DNA of 64,000 nucleotides from JBLXBZ01 sp048265185 (GCA_048265185.1 JBLXBZ010000003.1:186001-250000); one strand, 5' to 3'; positions 43,118 to 52,763 are shown, numbered from the stretch's first letter. A program made the numbers and translations. The notes: generated from the letters alone by a model not told the origin.

Positions 43118-44698
43118 GTGGAAAATATTATCCATATGCTCGACGTGCTGATGTTCGTCGCAGCTTGCATCTGCCTTATGGCGGGATTTCCAGTGGCTTT
43201 CACCCTGGCCGGGGTCGCGTTGGTTTTTGCGCTTTTGGGACATTTCGCCGGGGCGTCCATTTCCCTTGGGGCTATCCCAAGCCGCATATTCGGAACGATG
43301 ACCAATGAGACGTTGATCGCCGTTCCATTATTCATCTTCATGGGCGTGATGCTTGAGCGCTCCAAAGTGGCGGAAGAGCTGCTTGAGACCATGGGCAAAC
43401 TGTTTGGCCGGATGCCGGGCGGTCTTGGGCTGTCAGTGACCATCGTCGGCGCGCTTTTGGCGGCTTCTACCGGCATTGTCGGCGCCACGGTCGTGACCAT
43501 GGGTCTGTTGTCATTGCCAACTATGCTGCGCAATGGCTATAGTCCGCGTCTCGCCTGCGGCTCCATCGCCGCCGCCGGCACTCTGGGCCAGATCATTCCC
43601 CCGTCGATCGTGCTGGTTTTTCTCGCCGATCAATTGTCCAACGCCTATCAGACCGCTCAGCGCGACATGGGGAACTGGTCTCCAGACCCCTTTTCCGTCG
43701 GTGACCTTTTCGCCGGCGCGCTGCTTCCAGGTCTCGCGCTTGTGGGCATGTATATCGCCTATCAGTTGGTTGTCGCCTTCACACAGCCTCATAAAGCGCC
43801 GCCCATGGAGGTGCCTGCGGGGGAGGGTGCGACTTTAGGGCAGGTTTTTCACGCGCTTATTCCGCCTATTGCTCTGATCGTGGCGGTATTAGGTTCGATC
43901 CTAATGGGAATCGCAACTCCGACGGAGGCGGCTTCCGTGGGCGCCGTCGGCTCTATTCTTCTCGCCGGCTATCGAATGGAGGAAAAAAAGCCCTGGCCTG
44001 TCTATGCGGCGACGTTGGCTTTGGTTGGCGTCTTAGCGCTTACCGCCAATATGGACCTGAGAACCGCGCGGAACGAGATTTCCTCCGTTGATATGGCCGG
44101 CATTATTCTCGCCGCGGTTCTATGTCTGACGGTGGTTTATGGAATTGGCGTGTCATTGTTGCGGGTGTTCAAGGGCAAAGTTCTTGTCCATGTGATGCAG
44201 TCCACCACGCAAATCACTTGCATGGTGTTTGTAATTCTGATCGGCGCTACGTTCTTCTCGTTGATTTTCCGGGATTTGGGCGGCGAAGAGCTGGTCAAGG
44301 AGGCTTTGACGGATCTTCCAGGCGGCGCGCTTGGCGCCGTGATCGCGGTGATGCTGGTGATGTTCGTTCTTGGCTTTTTCCTGGACTTCCTTGAAATCGT
44401 CTTTGTGGTGGTTCCTCTGGTGGCCCCGGTTCTGCTGCAATTGCCGATGCCCAATGGCGAGCCTATGAGCCCCGCCTGGCTTGGGGTGATGATGGCGGTT
44501 AATTTGCAAACGTCGTTTCTGACGCCGCCGTTTGGCTTCGCGCTGTTTTACTTGCGCGGCGTCGCGCCTCCCAGCGTCAAGACGTCCGATATTTATATCG
44601 GCATCATTCCCTTCGTTCTGATCCAGATTCTGGCCCTTGTGATGCTCTGGTATTTCCCGGCGTTGGCCACATGGTTGCCGACGGTGATCTACGGCTGA
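43118..44698 (+). CDS. dctM: TRAP transporter large permease
   Basis: The 526-residue DctM subunit carries the Na+-coupled transport path. It has at least 12 membrane segments and motifs such as GATVVTMGLLSLPTMLRNGY, PPSIVLVFLADQLSN, and FLDFLEIVFVVVPLVAPVL near the end. The start is GTG at 43118. With dctP and dctQ it makes a complete TRAP system in one transcript. Confidence 0.92.
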   Translation: MENIIHMLDVLMFVAACICLMAGFPVAFTLAGVALVFALLGHFAGASISLGAIPSRIFGTMTNETLIAVPLFIFMGVMLERSKVAEELLETMGKLFGRMPGGLGLSVTIVGALLAASTGIVGATVVTMGLLSLPTMLRNGYSPRLACGSIAAAGTLGQIIPPSIVLVFLADQLSNAYQTAQRDMGNWSPDPFSVGDLFAGALLPGLALVGMYIAYQLVVAFTQPHKAPPMEVPAGEGATLGQVFHALIPPIALIVAVLGSILMGIATPTEAASVGAVGSILLAGYRMEEKKPWPVYAATLALVGVLALTANMDLRTARNEISSVDMAGIILAAVLCLTVVYGIGVSLLRVFKGKVLVHVMQSTTQITCMVFVILIGATFFSLIFRDLGGEELVKEALTDLPGGALGAVIAVMLVMFVLGFFLDFLEIVFVVVPLVAPVLLQLPMPNGEPMSPAWLGVMMAVNLQTSFLTPPFGFALFYLRGVAPPSVKTSDIYIGIIPFVLIQILALVMLWYFPALATWLPTVIYG

Positions 44699-44721
44699 GG
44701 CGATGCTCCGCAGAAATTTGA

Positions 44722-44759
44722 AAAACCCGCGCCGCGATTGAATTCGCGGCGCGGGTTTT
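44722..44759. terminator. Bidirectional terminator after dctM
   Basis: A 15-base perfect stem, AAAACCCGCGCCGCG and its complement, around ATTGAATT. The A-run on one side and T-run on the other make it work in both directions, between dctM and the GH25 gene. Confidence 0.9.
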
Positions 44760-44780
44760 GTCGTGAAGCGTCTCTGTTGG

Positions 44781-45500
44781 CTAATCCAATTCGCCTCTGA
44801 GCCATTTGCGCCATTGAGACTTTGTGCCGAAGAAGACGTTGCGATCGACATTGCCTTTGACGCCGGGAACGCGGCCGGTGGCGGTGTATTGCCAGAACAC
44901 CCAATCTTCTCGTTTCGTGTATTTATGGTCTGGATGGCTCGCCACGGAGCGCAGCCAGAAATCGGCGTCTTTCAGCGCGCCGACCAAGCGGTCACGGTGG
45001 AAGTCGACGGAAGAGTAGATGACGGGCTTCTTGCCGTAGTGTTTTTCCACCGCGTCGAGGAAACGGTTCATGTCTTTGAGAACCTTGGCTCTGGGAGGTC
45101 GCTTCTGGCAGGTTTTGGAATAGGCGTTCCACTCCATGTCCAGAACCGGAGGCAGCGCGGTGGGGTCCACCGGCACATTAGCGATGAACCAGTCGATTTG
45201 CTCTTCGACCGGGCGGCAGAAATAGTAGAAATGATAAGCTCCCCGTGGAACTCCGGCTTCTTTGGCGCCATACCAGTTTTCGAGGAACATCGGGTCGAGG
45301 TAGTCCCCGCCTTCTGTGGCTTTAATATAGGCGAAAGCGACCCCGCCTTGCCGGGCCGCGCCCCAATCGACATCTCCTTGATAGCGTGAGAGGTCAATGC
45401 CGTGAACGGAGAAGTCTTCTGGCGTTGGGTCTGGAAAATCAAACGCTGTGCAGCCCGTGATCAGTAATGTGACCGCCAATGCAATCATACGCAAAAACAT
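44781..45500 (-). CDS. GH25 lysozyme-like lipoprotein
   Basis: The 239-residue protein has a lipoprotein signal ending LLITGC, with Cys17 for lipidation. The glycoside hydrolase family 25 domain contains GIDLSRYQG (Asp36), AYIKATEG and the catalytic LDMEW (Asp121, Glu123). GH25 enzymes cut peptidoglycan between MurNAc and GlcNAc. Being a lipoprotein it would act in the periplasm at the membrane. Role in remodelling or competition is open. Confidence 0.9.
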   Translation of the reverse strand: MFLRMIALAVTLLITGCTAFDFPDPTPEDFSVHGIDLSRYQGDVDWGAARQGGVAFAYIKATEGGDYLDPMFLENWYGAKEAGVPRGAYHFYYFCRPVEEQIDWFIANVPVDPTALPPVLDMEWNAYSKTCQKRPPRAKVLKDMNRFLDAVEKHYGKKPVIYSSVDFHRDRLVGALKDADFWLRSVASHPDHKYTKREDWVFWQYTATGRVPGVKGNVDRNVFFGTKSQWRKWLRGELD

Positions 45501-45807
45501 ATTTCCCCCATTTCAACTGACTTTGGGCCACGGCCCCCCGGCCTGAGGGAGTTTTAGCTGGAAGAATTAACCAAGAGGTTACGATTGCGAAAGTTTGAAA
45601 TAATGTTCATTTTACGAGGGAAGAAGACTTCGCGCCAATGACGAGGCCGGGGATCCGGGAAACTCCGATAAGAGCCGTTTCGCGATGAATACGTAAACGG
45701 GTTGCATTGATGTTCTCGCGCTGTCATGTCAGGAAATGAATGACGCTGAAATTTGTTTCTGTGTAAATATTTCCCCTCCGGCACATTCCTCCTGCATGAG
45801 TATTCAT
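45501..45807. other. Divergent spacer between GH25 and xthA
   Basis: This 307-base region carries promoters for both genes presumably, but I do not see a strong box. An open frame runs from 45736 into xthA, without family similarity before 45796. Confidence 0.4.
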
Positions 45808-46620
45808 ATGACTGATCGTTTGACGCTCGCCACCTGGAACATAAACTCGGTTCGCCTTCGATTGCCCCAGGTCGAAAAATTTCTTCTAGATTACGGGCCG
45901 GATGTTTTGTGTTTGCAGGAGACCAAATGTCCGGATGCGAATTTTCCGCTGGCGGCGTTGCGTAAGCTTGGATACGAGCACATCGTCGTTAACGGGCAAA
46001 AGGGATATCACGGAGTGGCGACTGTTTCGCGCCTGCCTATCATTGGCCATGAGAAGCGGGCTTTTTGCGGTAAAGGAGATTCTCGCCACCTCGCCGCCGA
46101 TCTCAGTTTTGGCGGTCAGACCATTCGTATTCACAATTTTTATGTGCCTGCTGGCGGGGATGAGCCTGATCCGGAGGTGAATGAGAAATTTGCTCATAAG
46201 CTGGCGTTTCTTGATGAAATGGAGGCAATGCTGCGAGATGGCGCGAAGGCTCCCTCTATCGTTGTCGGCGATTTGAATATCGCGCCTTACATGGAGGACG
46301 TGTGGTCGCATAAGAAGCTCTTGAAAGTGGTCAGCCATACGCCTCTTGAATGCGCGCGGCTTGAAGAGGTTCGGCTGGCGGGGTGCTTTGAAGACGTGAT
46401 GCGCCGCTTTGTTCCAATGGACGAAAAGCTTTATACTTGGTGGAGCTACCGCGCGCGAGATTGGGCGGCCGCGGACAAGGGGCGCCGTCTTGATCATGTC
46501 TGGGCGAGTGGGGAGTTGGCGGCGACCGCCGTTTCCATGCAGGTGATTCGTGATGCGAGAGGCTGGGAGAAGCCATCGGACCATGCGCCTGTGCTCACGC
46601 GCTTTGAAGTGGCTGGATAA
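45808..46620 (+). CDS. xthA: Exonuclease III (AP endonuclease)
   Basis: The Mg-dependent AP endonuclease repairs abasic sites. From ATG 45808 it is 270 residues, a normal length. Motifs are TLATWNINSVRLRL, LCLQETKCPD with the metal Glu, FYVPAGGDEPD, VVGDLNIAP, RLDHVWAS and the C-terminal SDHAPV with the catalytic His. ATG 45796 is also possible, giving four more residues. No clear ribosome site decides between them. Confidence 0.93.
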   Translation: MTDRLTLATWNINSVRLRLPQVEKFLLDYGPDVLCLQETKCPDANFPLAALRKLGYEHIVVNGQKGYHGVATVSRLPIIGHEKRAFCGKGDSRHLAADLSFGGQTIRIHNFYVPAGGDEPDPEVNEKFAHKLAFLDEMEAMLRDGAKAPSIVVGDLNIAPYMEDVWSHKKLLKVVSHTPLECARLEEVRLAGCFEDVMRRFVPMDEKLYTWWSYRARDWAAADKGRRLDHVWASGELAATAVSMQVIRDARGWEKPSDHAPVLTRFEVAG

Positions 46621-46721
46621 TAGGAGCCAGAAGAGGGCGGGCATGGCAAGCAGGTTCCTTCTTGTAAAAATTAGTGTAAACCCACGCGTGTTTTAAAAAC
46701 AGATGGGAGGCGGCGAACGAC

Positions 46722-47276
46722 ATGCGCGGATTTTTTGCGGTTGGGGCCGAGGGAATTTCGAAGCCGATGAACCTTGGCAACCTCATGCGCTCGGCTCACG
46801 CTTTCGACGCCAGCTTTTTTTTCACGGTGGATGCGGACAAACGCATTCGCAGCGCGCCGAAATCGGACACGTCGAAAAGTCCTGATCATTTGCCCTTGTT
46901 CCACTGGGACAATGTCGAGGCCATGGATTTGCCTCAAGGGTGTCAATTGGTGGGGGTCGAGCTCAGCGACGACGCCATTGACTTGCCTAGTTTTGGCCAT
47001 CCTTTGCGCGCGGCTTATATTCTGGGCCCCGAGCGTGGCTCCCTGTCAAAGACCATGCAGGGGCGCTGCGATCATATCATTAAGATCCCAACGAAATTTT
47101 GCATCAATGTGGCGACGGCTGGAGCAATTGTCATGTATGATCGACACCGGGCGCTGGGGAAATATTCTCCGCGGCCAGTTCGCTCCGGCGCTCCGACGCA
47201 AGGACGGGAGAAACATGCTTTCGGCGCGCCTTTGTCGCGTACAGGCGAGCGGTTACTGCGTGACCGCGAGGCCTAA
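46722..47276 (+). CDS. SpoU/TrmH-type RNA methyltransferase
   Basis: The 184-residue SPOUT enzyme transfers a methyl group from SAM to RNA. The three motifs are visible: NLGNLMRSAHAFDA, YILGPERGSLSKTM and the knot KIPTKFCINVATAGAIVMYD. The last differs from the common SLNVSVA pattern. Target rRNA or tRNA is unknown. The GGAGG at 46707 may act as ribosome site. Confidence 0.88.
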   Translation: MRGFFAVGAEGISKPMNLGNLMRSAHAFDASFFFTVDADKRIRSAPKSDTSKSPDHLPLFHWDNVEAMDLPQGCQLVGVELSDDAIDLPSFGHPLRAAYILGPERGSLSKTMQGRCDHIIKIPTKFCINVATAGAIVMYDRHRALGKYSPRPVRSGAPTQGREKHAFGAPLSRTGERLLRDREA

Positions 47277-47437
47277 TTTGGGCCTGCGAAGGGGTTGGAG
47301 ACGCATGTGAAAAATGATCTGCGTCACAGATTTGCCTGATTCATTGATCAGTCCACTGCCTTCGGCGTGAAATGGTTTTTCACATTTTCCCAAATGAAAC
47401 GAGATTGAGCGCGAATTTCAACTCTTTCGTAACCTGG

Positions 47438-47454
47438 TTTAAGGTAACCTTAAA
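47438..47454. repeat. Inverted repeat upstream of ialB-like gene
   Basis: TTTAAGGT-A-ACCTTAAA, two perfect eight-base arms with a one-base centre, lies 64 bases before the ATG at 47518. The position suits an operator. Confidence 0.5.
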
Positions 47455-47517
47455 ACTCAGTTTATAGAGATGTTAGATATCAAGCTAAATTGTAGCGCAA
47501 AGAGAAGCGGTTTGAAG

Positions 47518-48027
47518 ATGATGCAAGCAAGAACGCTGGTAACCGCGGTCATGGCACTCGCTTTCTCGGGCGCCGCCGCAAGTGCCCAAACAGCCTCCCT
47601 GTTGAAGGAATTCAATGATTGGGCGGCTTATTCATATGCTGGAAGCAAGGACAAGGTGTGTTACGCCTTGTCAAAGCCGAAACAAATGCTTCCAACGGAC
47701 CGGAACCACGGAGATGTTTTCTTTTTCGTGTCAAACCGTCCGAGCGAGGGCGTGTCGGAGGAGCCGAGCATTATCGTCGGTTATCCCTTCAAGGATAACT
47801 CGTCGGTGACGATCGATGTCGACGGCAAGAAGTTTACGCTGTTCACTAAAGGCGATGGCGCATGGATGGCCAACGCGGCGGAAGAGCGGCAATTGGTTGG
47901 CTCCATGAAAGCGGGAAGCAAGATGACCGTCAGCGGCGTCTCCAGCAAGGGAACCAACACCCAATATAATTATTCGTTGTCAGGTGTGACGGCTGCGATC
48001 AATGCGGCTAATAGCGCTTGTAAATAA
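47518..48027 (+). CDS. IalB family (invasion-associated locus B) protein
   Basis: This 169-residue exported protein begins with a Sec signal (MMQARTLVTAVMALAFSGAA, cleavage after SAQ). The mature part has the IalB pattern FNDWAAYSYAGSKDKVCYAL and ends NAANSACK, with two Cys that may pair. IalB in Bartonella takes part in erythrocyte entry, but the family is widespread in free-living alphaproteobacteria. The start at 47518 is chosen from the signal peptide; an ATG at 47470 adds 16 polar residues. Confidence 0.85.
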   Translation: MMQARTLVTAVMALAFSGAAASAQTASLLKEFNDWAAYSYAGSKDKVCYALSKPKQMLPTDRNHGDVFFFVSNRPSEGVSEEPSIIVGYPFKDNSSVTIDVDGKKFTLFTKGDGAWMANAAEERQLVGSMKAGSKMTVSGVSSKGTNTQYNYSLSGVTAAINAANSACK

Positions 48028-48338
48028 GTTGAAGTCGCGCGTTTTATGAGACCCCGACGCTTGGGCGCCGTCCTCTTTTTAGAGGATTTTTCCTGGAGAG
48101 CGTTAAAGGACTCACATATGCGGCGCTGATGCGTTATACTGAATGACGGGAAGGGTGGTGGCGTGAGCCGCCGCCTTCATTTTGTTGCTGTGTTATCTTC
48201 CTTGCCCGGGGCACCGCCGCTGGGTCGCGTAACGACTCAGCTGGTCCATTCCCTGACCCGCCTTATGCGGTCAGGAAATGAGCCATCTGATTTGGGCGCG
48301 GGTTTGATCATGGCGTGAAACAATCGGACACATGATTT
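48028..48338. other. Spacer between ialB and rlmN
   Basis: This 311-base stretch has no credible gene. A hairpin at 48248-48279 (ATTCCCTGACC with GGTCAGGAAAT, one mismatch) lies 60 bases before rlmN and could shape its leader. Confidence 0.45.
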
Positions 48339-49631
48339 ATGGCCGTTACGCTCGACCTTGCACGCAGCACGCCTGGAAATGGCGCTTCTGCAGATAACGC
48401 TTCCGCAGTCGTCGTCTCCACTCCTGGCGTTTCAACTCTTTCTTCTCAGGAAGCCGAAAAGCCCAATTTGGTTGGCATGGACCGTGAAGAATTGGGCGAG
48501 GCTTTACGCCGTATTGGCGTCGCCGATCGACAAATTCGCATGCGCGTCACCCAATTGTGGAATTGGCTCTATGTGCGCGGCGTGTCCGACTTCGCTCATA
48601 TGACCAATATGTCGAAAGACTTGCGGGCGTTGATGGCCGAGCATTTTGACATATCCCGTCCGGAGATTGTTTCGGAAATGATCTCCGTTGACGGGACGCG
48701 CAAGTGGCTCTTTCGGTTTCCGGCGCGCGGAGCGGGAAAGCCTGTCGAGATTGAAACGGTGTATATTCCCGAAGAAGGACGGGGGACGTTATGCGTGTCG
48801 TCTCAGGTGGGATGCACTTTGACCTGCACCTTCTGCCATACCGGAACGCAGAAGTTGGTGCGTAATCTTACGCCGGAAGAAATTTTATCTCAAATTCTTA
48901 TCGCCCGGGACCGTCTTGGCGATTTTCCGGCCGCGACCACGCCTGAAGGCGCTTATGTGCCCTCGGAAGGGCGCCTTGTCACTAATATCGTGATGATGGG
49001 CATGGGCGAGCCGCTGTATAATTTTGAGAACGTCAAGAAGGCGTTGCTGATCGCCTCCGACGGCGACGGGCTGTCCTTGTCCAAACGCCGCATTACTTTG
49101 TCCACGTCCGGTGTGGTTCCGGAAATCGCCCGTACCGGCGATGAAATCGGCTGCATGTTGGCGATTTCCCTGCATGCGGTGCGCGACGAGCTACGCGATG
49201 TTTTGGTGCCGATCAATAAAAAATGGAATCTTGAGAAATTGCTGGAGGCTTGCCGGGCGTATCCGGGGCTGTCGAACGCCAAGCGCATTACTTTTGAATA
49301 TGTGATGCTCAAAGGCGTGAATGACAGCGACGCCGACGCGCGGGCGCTTGTGAGGCTTTTGAAGGGCATTCCCGCCAAGATCAACCTTATTCCATTCAAT
49401 CCGTGGCCTGGCTCGCAATACGAGTGTTCAGACTGGGAGCGGATTGAGGAGTTCGCCGATATCGTTAACCGCGCGGGGTACGCCTCGCCAATTAGAACGC
49501 CGCGCGGGCGCGATATTTTCGCCGCCTGCGGTCAGTTGAAATCCGAATCCGAGCGGATGCGCAAGAAAGACCGTGAAGCCATGTCTGCGCCAAAGCGAGC
49601 GGATATTTCCGCGAGCACGAACGCTGGATGA
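48339..49631 (+). CDS. rlmN: Dual-specificity RNA methyltransferase RlmN
   Basis: This radical-SAM enzyme methylates C2 of A2503 in 23S rRNA and A37 in some tRNAs. The 430-residue protein has the 4Fe-4S cysteines Cys159, Cys163 and Cys166 in GCTLTCTFCHTG. MMGMGEPLYNFENV and LSTSGVVPEIAR also match. It has about 45 extra N-terminal residues. The start ATG is 48339. Confidence 0.95.
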   Translation: MAVTLDLARSTPGNGASADNASAVVVSTPGVSTLSSQEAEKPNLVGMDREELGEALRRIGVADRQIRMRVTQLWNWLYVRGVSDFAHMTNMSKDLRALMAEHFDISRPEIVSEMISVDGTRKWLFRFPARGAGKPVEIETVYIPEEGRGTLCVSSQVGCTLTCTFCHTGTQKLVRNLTPEEILSQILIARDRLGDFPAATTPEGAYVPSEGRLVTNIVMMGMGEPLYNFENVKKALLIASDGDGLSLSKRRITLSTSGVVPEIARTGDEIGCMLAISLHAVRDELRDVLVPINKKWNLEKLLEACRAYPGLSNAKRITFEYVMLKGVNDSDADARALVRLLKGIPAKINLIPFNPWPGSQYECSDWERIEEFADIVNRAGYASPIRTPRGRDIFAACGQLKSESERMRKKDREAMSAPKRADISASTNAG

Positions 49632-49637
49632 ATTGAT

Positions 49638-50114
49638 ATGATTGATGGCGGCAAACTTTTTTTTCAGTTGGTGCGGGTCAGTTTCGGTTTTATTTTCGCC
49701 GTGATCGCGGCCGGCTTCTTTTTGGCGTGGGGGTTTTTTCAAGCGGCTCACCCTGAATCCGACCCGGCGGCTTTTGCCGGCATGGTGGGTTCCGGAATCG
49801 TTTCGGCCAGCGTTTTGGGAGGGCTGGCGTTTATTCCAGCGCTTTGCGCTATTGGACTGGCGGAGGCTTTCCGCTGGCGGGGCGTTGTGTTTCATGTGGC
49901 CGTCGGCGGCGTGATCGCCATGGTGATCTGGACCCTTGGCGCTCAGCTGTCGGTTGACGGGGTTAGCGCGGCCGCTGGCGATGGGCTGCGCCCGGGAACC
50001 AGCGTCGCCGCTTCCGCTGGATTTTTGGGCGGCTTCGTTTATTGGCTCATGGCCGGGCGTTTATCCGGATGTTGGCGGGTGAATTTGGCCGCTTCGCAAA
50101 AGTCGCCAAGCTAG
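49638..50114 (+). CDS. Uncharacterised four-helix membrane protein
   Basis: The 158-residue protein starts six bases after rlmN, probably co-transcribed. About four membrane segments are predicted: near residues 12-35, 46-68, 83-105 and 120-140. It is rich in Gly and Ala. I do not recognise the family, and no catalytic or binding motif is evident. Confidence 0.75.
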   Translation: MIDGGKLFFQLVRVSFGFIFAVIAAGFFLAWGFFQAAHPESDPAAFAGMVGSGIVSASVLGGLAFIPALCAIGLAEAFRWRGVVFHVAVGGVIAMVIWTLGAQLSVDGVSAAAGDGLRPGTSVAASAGFLGGFVYWLMAGRLSGCWRVNLAASQKSPS

Positions 50115-50151
50115 TTTTTCAACGCCGCAATTTATTCTGATTTGCTGGTCT

Positions 50152-50176
50152 CCGGCGCAAATGCGGCGCCGGTTTT
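50152..50176 (+). terminator. Terminator after the rlmN transcript
   Basis: CCGGCGC at 50152-50158 pairs with GCGCCGG at 50166-50172, followed by TTTT. It lies between convergent genes. Confidence 0.7.
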
Positions 50177-50180
50177 ATCC

Positions 50181-50546
50181 TTATTCTTTCAGCGAGTCGC
50201 GCGCCGCTTGAATGTGTTCTTCGCGCATATGGGCGCGAACCATTGTGACCATTCCCATGAGCACAGCGGCGTCGTCGCCAAACCCCACGCCGAGGATAAA
50301 GTCGGGAACCGCGTCCAGCGGAAGCACGAAGTAAGCCAGCGCCGCAAAAATAGACAGGCGCACTTTTGAGGGCGTGGCCGGGTCGAGGGCGCAATAATAG
50401 CTGGCGATCACATCTTCCATGAACGGAATGCGTCGCGCGGCCTTGCGGGCGACGCTAAATAGCTTCTTCCGCACGTTTTCCCGTTGCTGGTCTTCTGATC
50501 CCAGAAATTCCGGGTCACATCCCAGATCGTCAAATGCGCCGTTCAT
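50181..50546 (-). CDS. YkvA family (DUF1232) protein
   Basis: This 121-residue membrane-associated protein shows the YkvA signature YFVLPLDAVPDFILGVGFGDD at about residues 79-99. The family has no settled function. The N-terminus is charged with a short amphipathic region. It is a separate transcript between two terminators. Confidence 0.87.
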   Translation of the reverse strand: MNGAFDDLGCDPEFLGSEDQQRENVRKKLFSVARKAARRIPFMEDVIASYYCALDPATPSKVRLSIFAALAYFVLPLDAVPDFILGVGFGDDAAVLMGMVTMVRAHMREEHIQAARDSLKE

Positions 50547-50612
50547 TGCCCTCTCCAGTCTTCGCGGGGGTGTTCAGGCATTATGTAGGCAGGGCAAACG
50601 CCGTTTGCGAAG

Positions 50613-50639
50613 AAAAACCGCCCGAATGTCTCCGGGCGG
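50613..50639 (-). terminator. Terminator after typA
   Basis: On the minus strand CCGCCCG at 50639-50633 pairs with CGGGCGG at 50624-50618 and is followed by TTTTT. It lies 29 bases past the typA stop. Confidence 0.8.
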
Positions 50640-50667
50640 CGTATGTTTTTATCTATGAGGCGTCAAT

Positions 50668-52488
50668 TTAGCTTGATTTTGCGGCGGCGCGGTCTGCGCG
50701 TTTGCGGTCGTTTGGATCAAGCAAAAATTTGCGCAAGCGGATGGACTTCGGCGTCACCTCCACCAATTCGTCATCGGCGATGTAGGACAGAGCCGCTTCG
50801 AGGCTGAGCTTGATCGGCGTTGTCAGCTTAACCGACTCATCCTTGCCCGAGGCGCGCATGTTGGTCAGCTGCTTGCCCTTGAGCACGTTGACTTCAAGGT
50901 CATTGCCGCGAGTGTGTTCACCCACGATCATGCCTTGATAGACCTTGGTGCCGGGTTCGATCATCATCGGGCCGCGATCTTCCAGGTTGAACAGGGCGTA
51001 AGCAACCGCCTCGCCGTCGCCGTTCGACAGCAAAACGCCGGTGTGACGTCCCTGAATGACCCCCTTGTGGGGCGCGTAACCATGGAACAGGCGGTTGAAG
51101 ATCGCCGAACCACGGGTGTCGGACATCAATTCGGCCTGATAACCGATGAGCCCGCGCGTTGGCGCTAAAAACACCAGGCGCGTGCGTCCGCCGCCCGACG
51201 GGCGCATTTCCAGAAGGTCCGCTTTGCGCTCTTGCAGCTTTTGCACGACCGCGCCGGAGAACTCATCGTCAACGTCGATGATGACCTCTTCGATGGGCTC
51301 AAGCGCATTGCCGTTTTCGTCTTTCTGGAAAACAACCCGAGGACGGCCGACGCCCAGCTCGAAGCCCTCACGGCGCATGTTCTCAATGAGAATCGCCAGC
51401 AGAAGCTCGCCGCGGCCGGCCACGATAAAGGCGTCCGGCTCGTCGGTGTCTTCAATCTTGAGAGCGACGTTGCCTTCCGCTTCTTTGGCCAAACGCTCGC
51501 GAATGACGCGCGACTGAACTTTTGAGCCTTCGTTGCCGGCCAGAGGGCTGTTGTTGACGCGGAACGTCATCGACAGGGTTGGCGGGTCAATGGGCTGAGC
51601 CTGAATCGGCTCGTTCACTTCTGGCGAGCAGATGGTGTCGGCCACGGTGGCTTTGGTCAAACCGGCGATGGTGACAATGTCTCCCGCGTCGCCCTGCTCA
51701 ATGCCTTGACGCTCCAGTCCGCGGAAAGCGAGAATTTTGGAAACGCGTCCGGTTTCAACCAGAGACCCATCGCGCGCCAGCGCTTTGATCGGCATGTTCG
51801 GCAAAGCCACGCCCGAGGTGATGCGACCTGTGAGGATACGGCCAAGGAAGGGGTCTGACTGAATGGTGGTCGCCAGCATTTTGAACGGACCAGGTTCTGA
51901 TACGGGCGCTTCGACGCGCTCTAGAACCATGTCGAAAAGCGGGTCCATATTTTCTTTTGGCCCTTCCGGCTCAAGCGCCATCCATTCTTGTTTGGCTGAG
52001 CCGTAAAGAACCGGGAAGTCGAGCTGGTCTTCATTTGCGTCCAGTGACGCGAAGAGGTCAAAAATCTCGTCCAGAACTTCGTCGGCGCGCTGTTCCGGCT
52101 TGTCGATCTTATTGATGGCGACAATTGGCTTCAGGCCAAGTTTGAGAGCCTTGCCAAGAACGAACTTGGTTTGCGGCATTGGCCCTTCGGCCGCGTCCAC
52201 CAGCAAAATCACGCCGTCGACCATTTGCAGGATACGTTCAACCTCGCCGCCGAAATCGGCGTGGCCTGGCGTGTCGACGATGTTAATTCGCGTGTCTTTC
52301 CATTCAAGCGAAGTCACTTTCGCCAAAATAGTGATGCCGCGTTCGCGCTCGATGTCGTTTGAATCCATCATGCGCTCTTCGGTCCGCTGATTGTCGCGGA
52401 AAGCGCCGGATTGTTTCAAGAGAACGTCGATCAGGGTGGTTTTGCCGTGGTCGACGTGGGCAATTATCGCAATATTGCGGAGTTTCAT
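50668..52488 (-). CDS. typA: Ribosome-associated GTPase TypA/BipA
   Basis: TypA is a translational GTPase involved in stress response and ribosome assembly. The 606-residue protein has G1 AHVDHGKTTLID, switch ERERGITI, G3 DTPGHADFGG and G4 NKIDKPEQR. EF-G-like domains and the unique C-terminal domain (GRHTGVLLSN to LRKFLLDPNDR) follow. GGAGCCCGC precedes the ATG. Confidence 0.97.
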   Translation of the reverse strand: MKLRNIAIIAHVDHGKTTLIDVLLKQSGAFRDNQRTEERMMDSNDIERERGITILAKVTSLEWKDTRINIVDTPGHADFGGEVERILQMVDGVILLVDAAEGPMPQTKFVLGKALKLGLKPIVAINKIDKPEQRADEVLDEIFDLFASLDANEDQLDFPVLYGSAKQEWMALEPEGPKENMDPLFDMVLERVEAPVSEPGPFKMLATTIQSDPFLGRILTGRITSGVALPNMPIKALARDGSLVETGRVSKILAFRGLERQGIEQGDAGDIVTIAGLTKATVADTICSPEVNEPIQAQPIDPPTLSMTFRVNNSPLAGNEGSKVQSRVIRERLAKEAEGNVALKIEDTDEPDAFIVAGRGELLLAILIENMRREGFELGVGRPRVVFQKDENGNALEPIEEVIIDVDDEFSGAVVQKLQERKADLLEMRPSGGGRTRLVFLAPTRGLIGYQAELMSDTRGSAIFNRLFHGYAPHKGVIQGRHTGVLLSNGDGEAVAYALFNLEDRGPMMIEPGTKVYQGMIVGEHTRGNDLEVNVLKGKQLTNMRASGKDESVKLTTPIKLSLEAALSYIADDELVEVTPKSIRLRKFLLDPNDRKRADRAAAKSS

Positions 52489-52733
52489 GCGGGCTCCGTG
52501 GCCTGGAATTAAGGGTTGGGCACGCGAGGCGGCGGCCAGCGCAGCGACCCATCCAAGGCATGTCCGTGTTCGAGATGCGTCCCCTTATCCTATTTTTATG
52601 ACAAATTGAACCTTTGATTCGCTGCGCTGCGAAAATTGCGCGATTTTATTGTCGATCGGGCCATTTTTTGCAGCAAATCGCGTTCGCGGAAAGAAAGTCG
52701 GCGCGGTTGAATTTTAATTCGCTTATCTTATAG

Positions 52734-52746
52734 TAAGTTTAACTTA
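52734..52746. promoter_or_regulatory. Candidate MarR operator
   Basis: TAAGTT-T-AACTTA is a perfect inverted repeat in an AT-rich patch, 18 bases upstream of the marR-type ATG. The position fits autorepression. Confidence 0.5.
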
Positions 52747-52763
52747 TTAATTTGGATCAAGCT

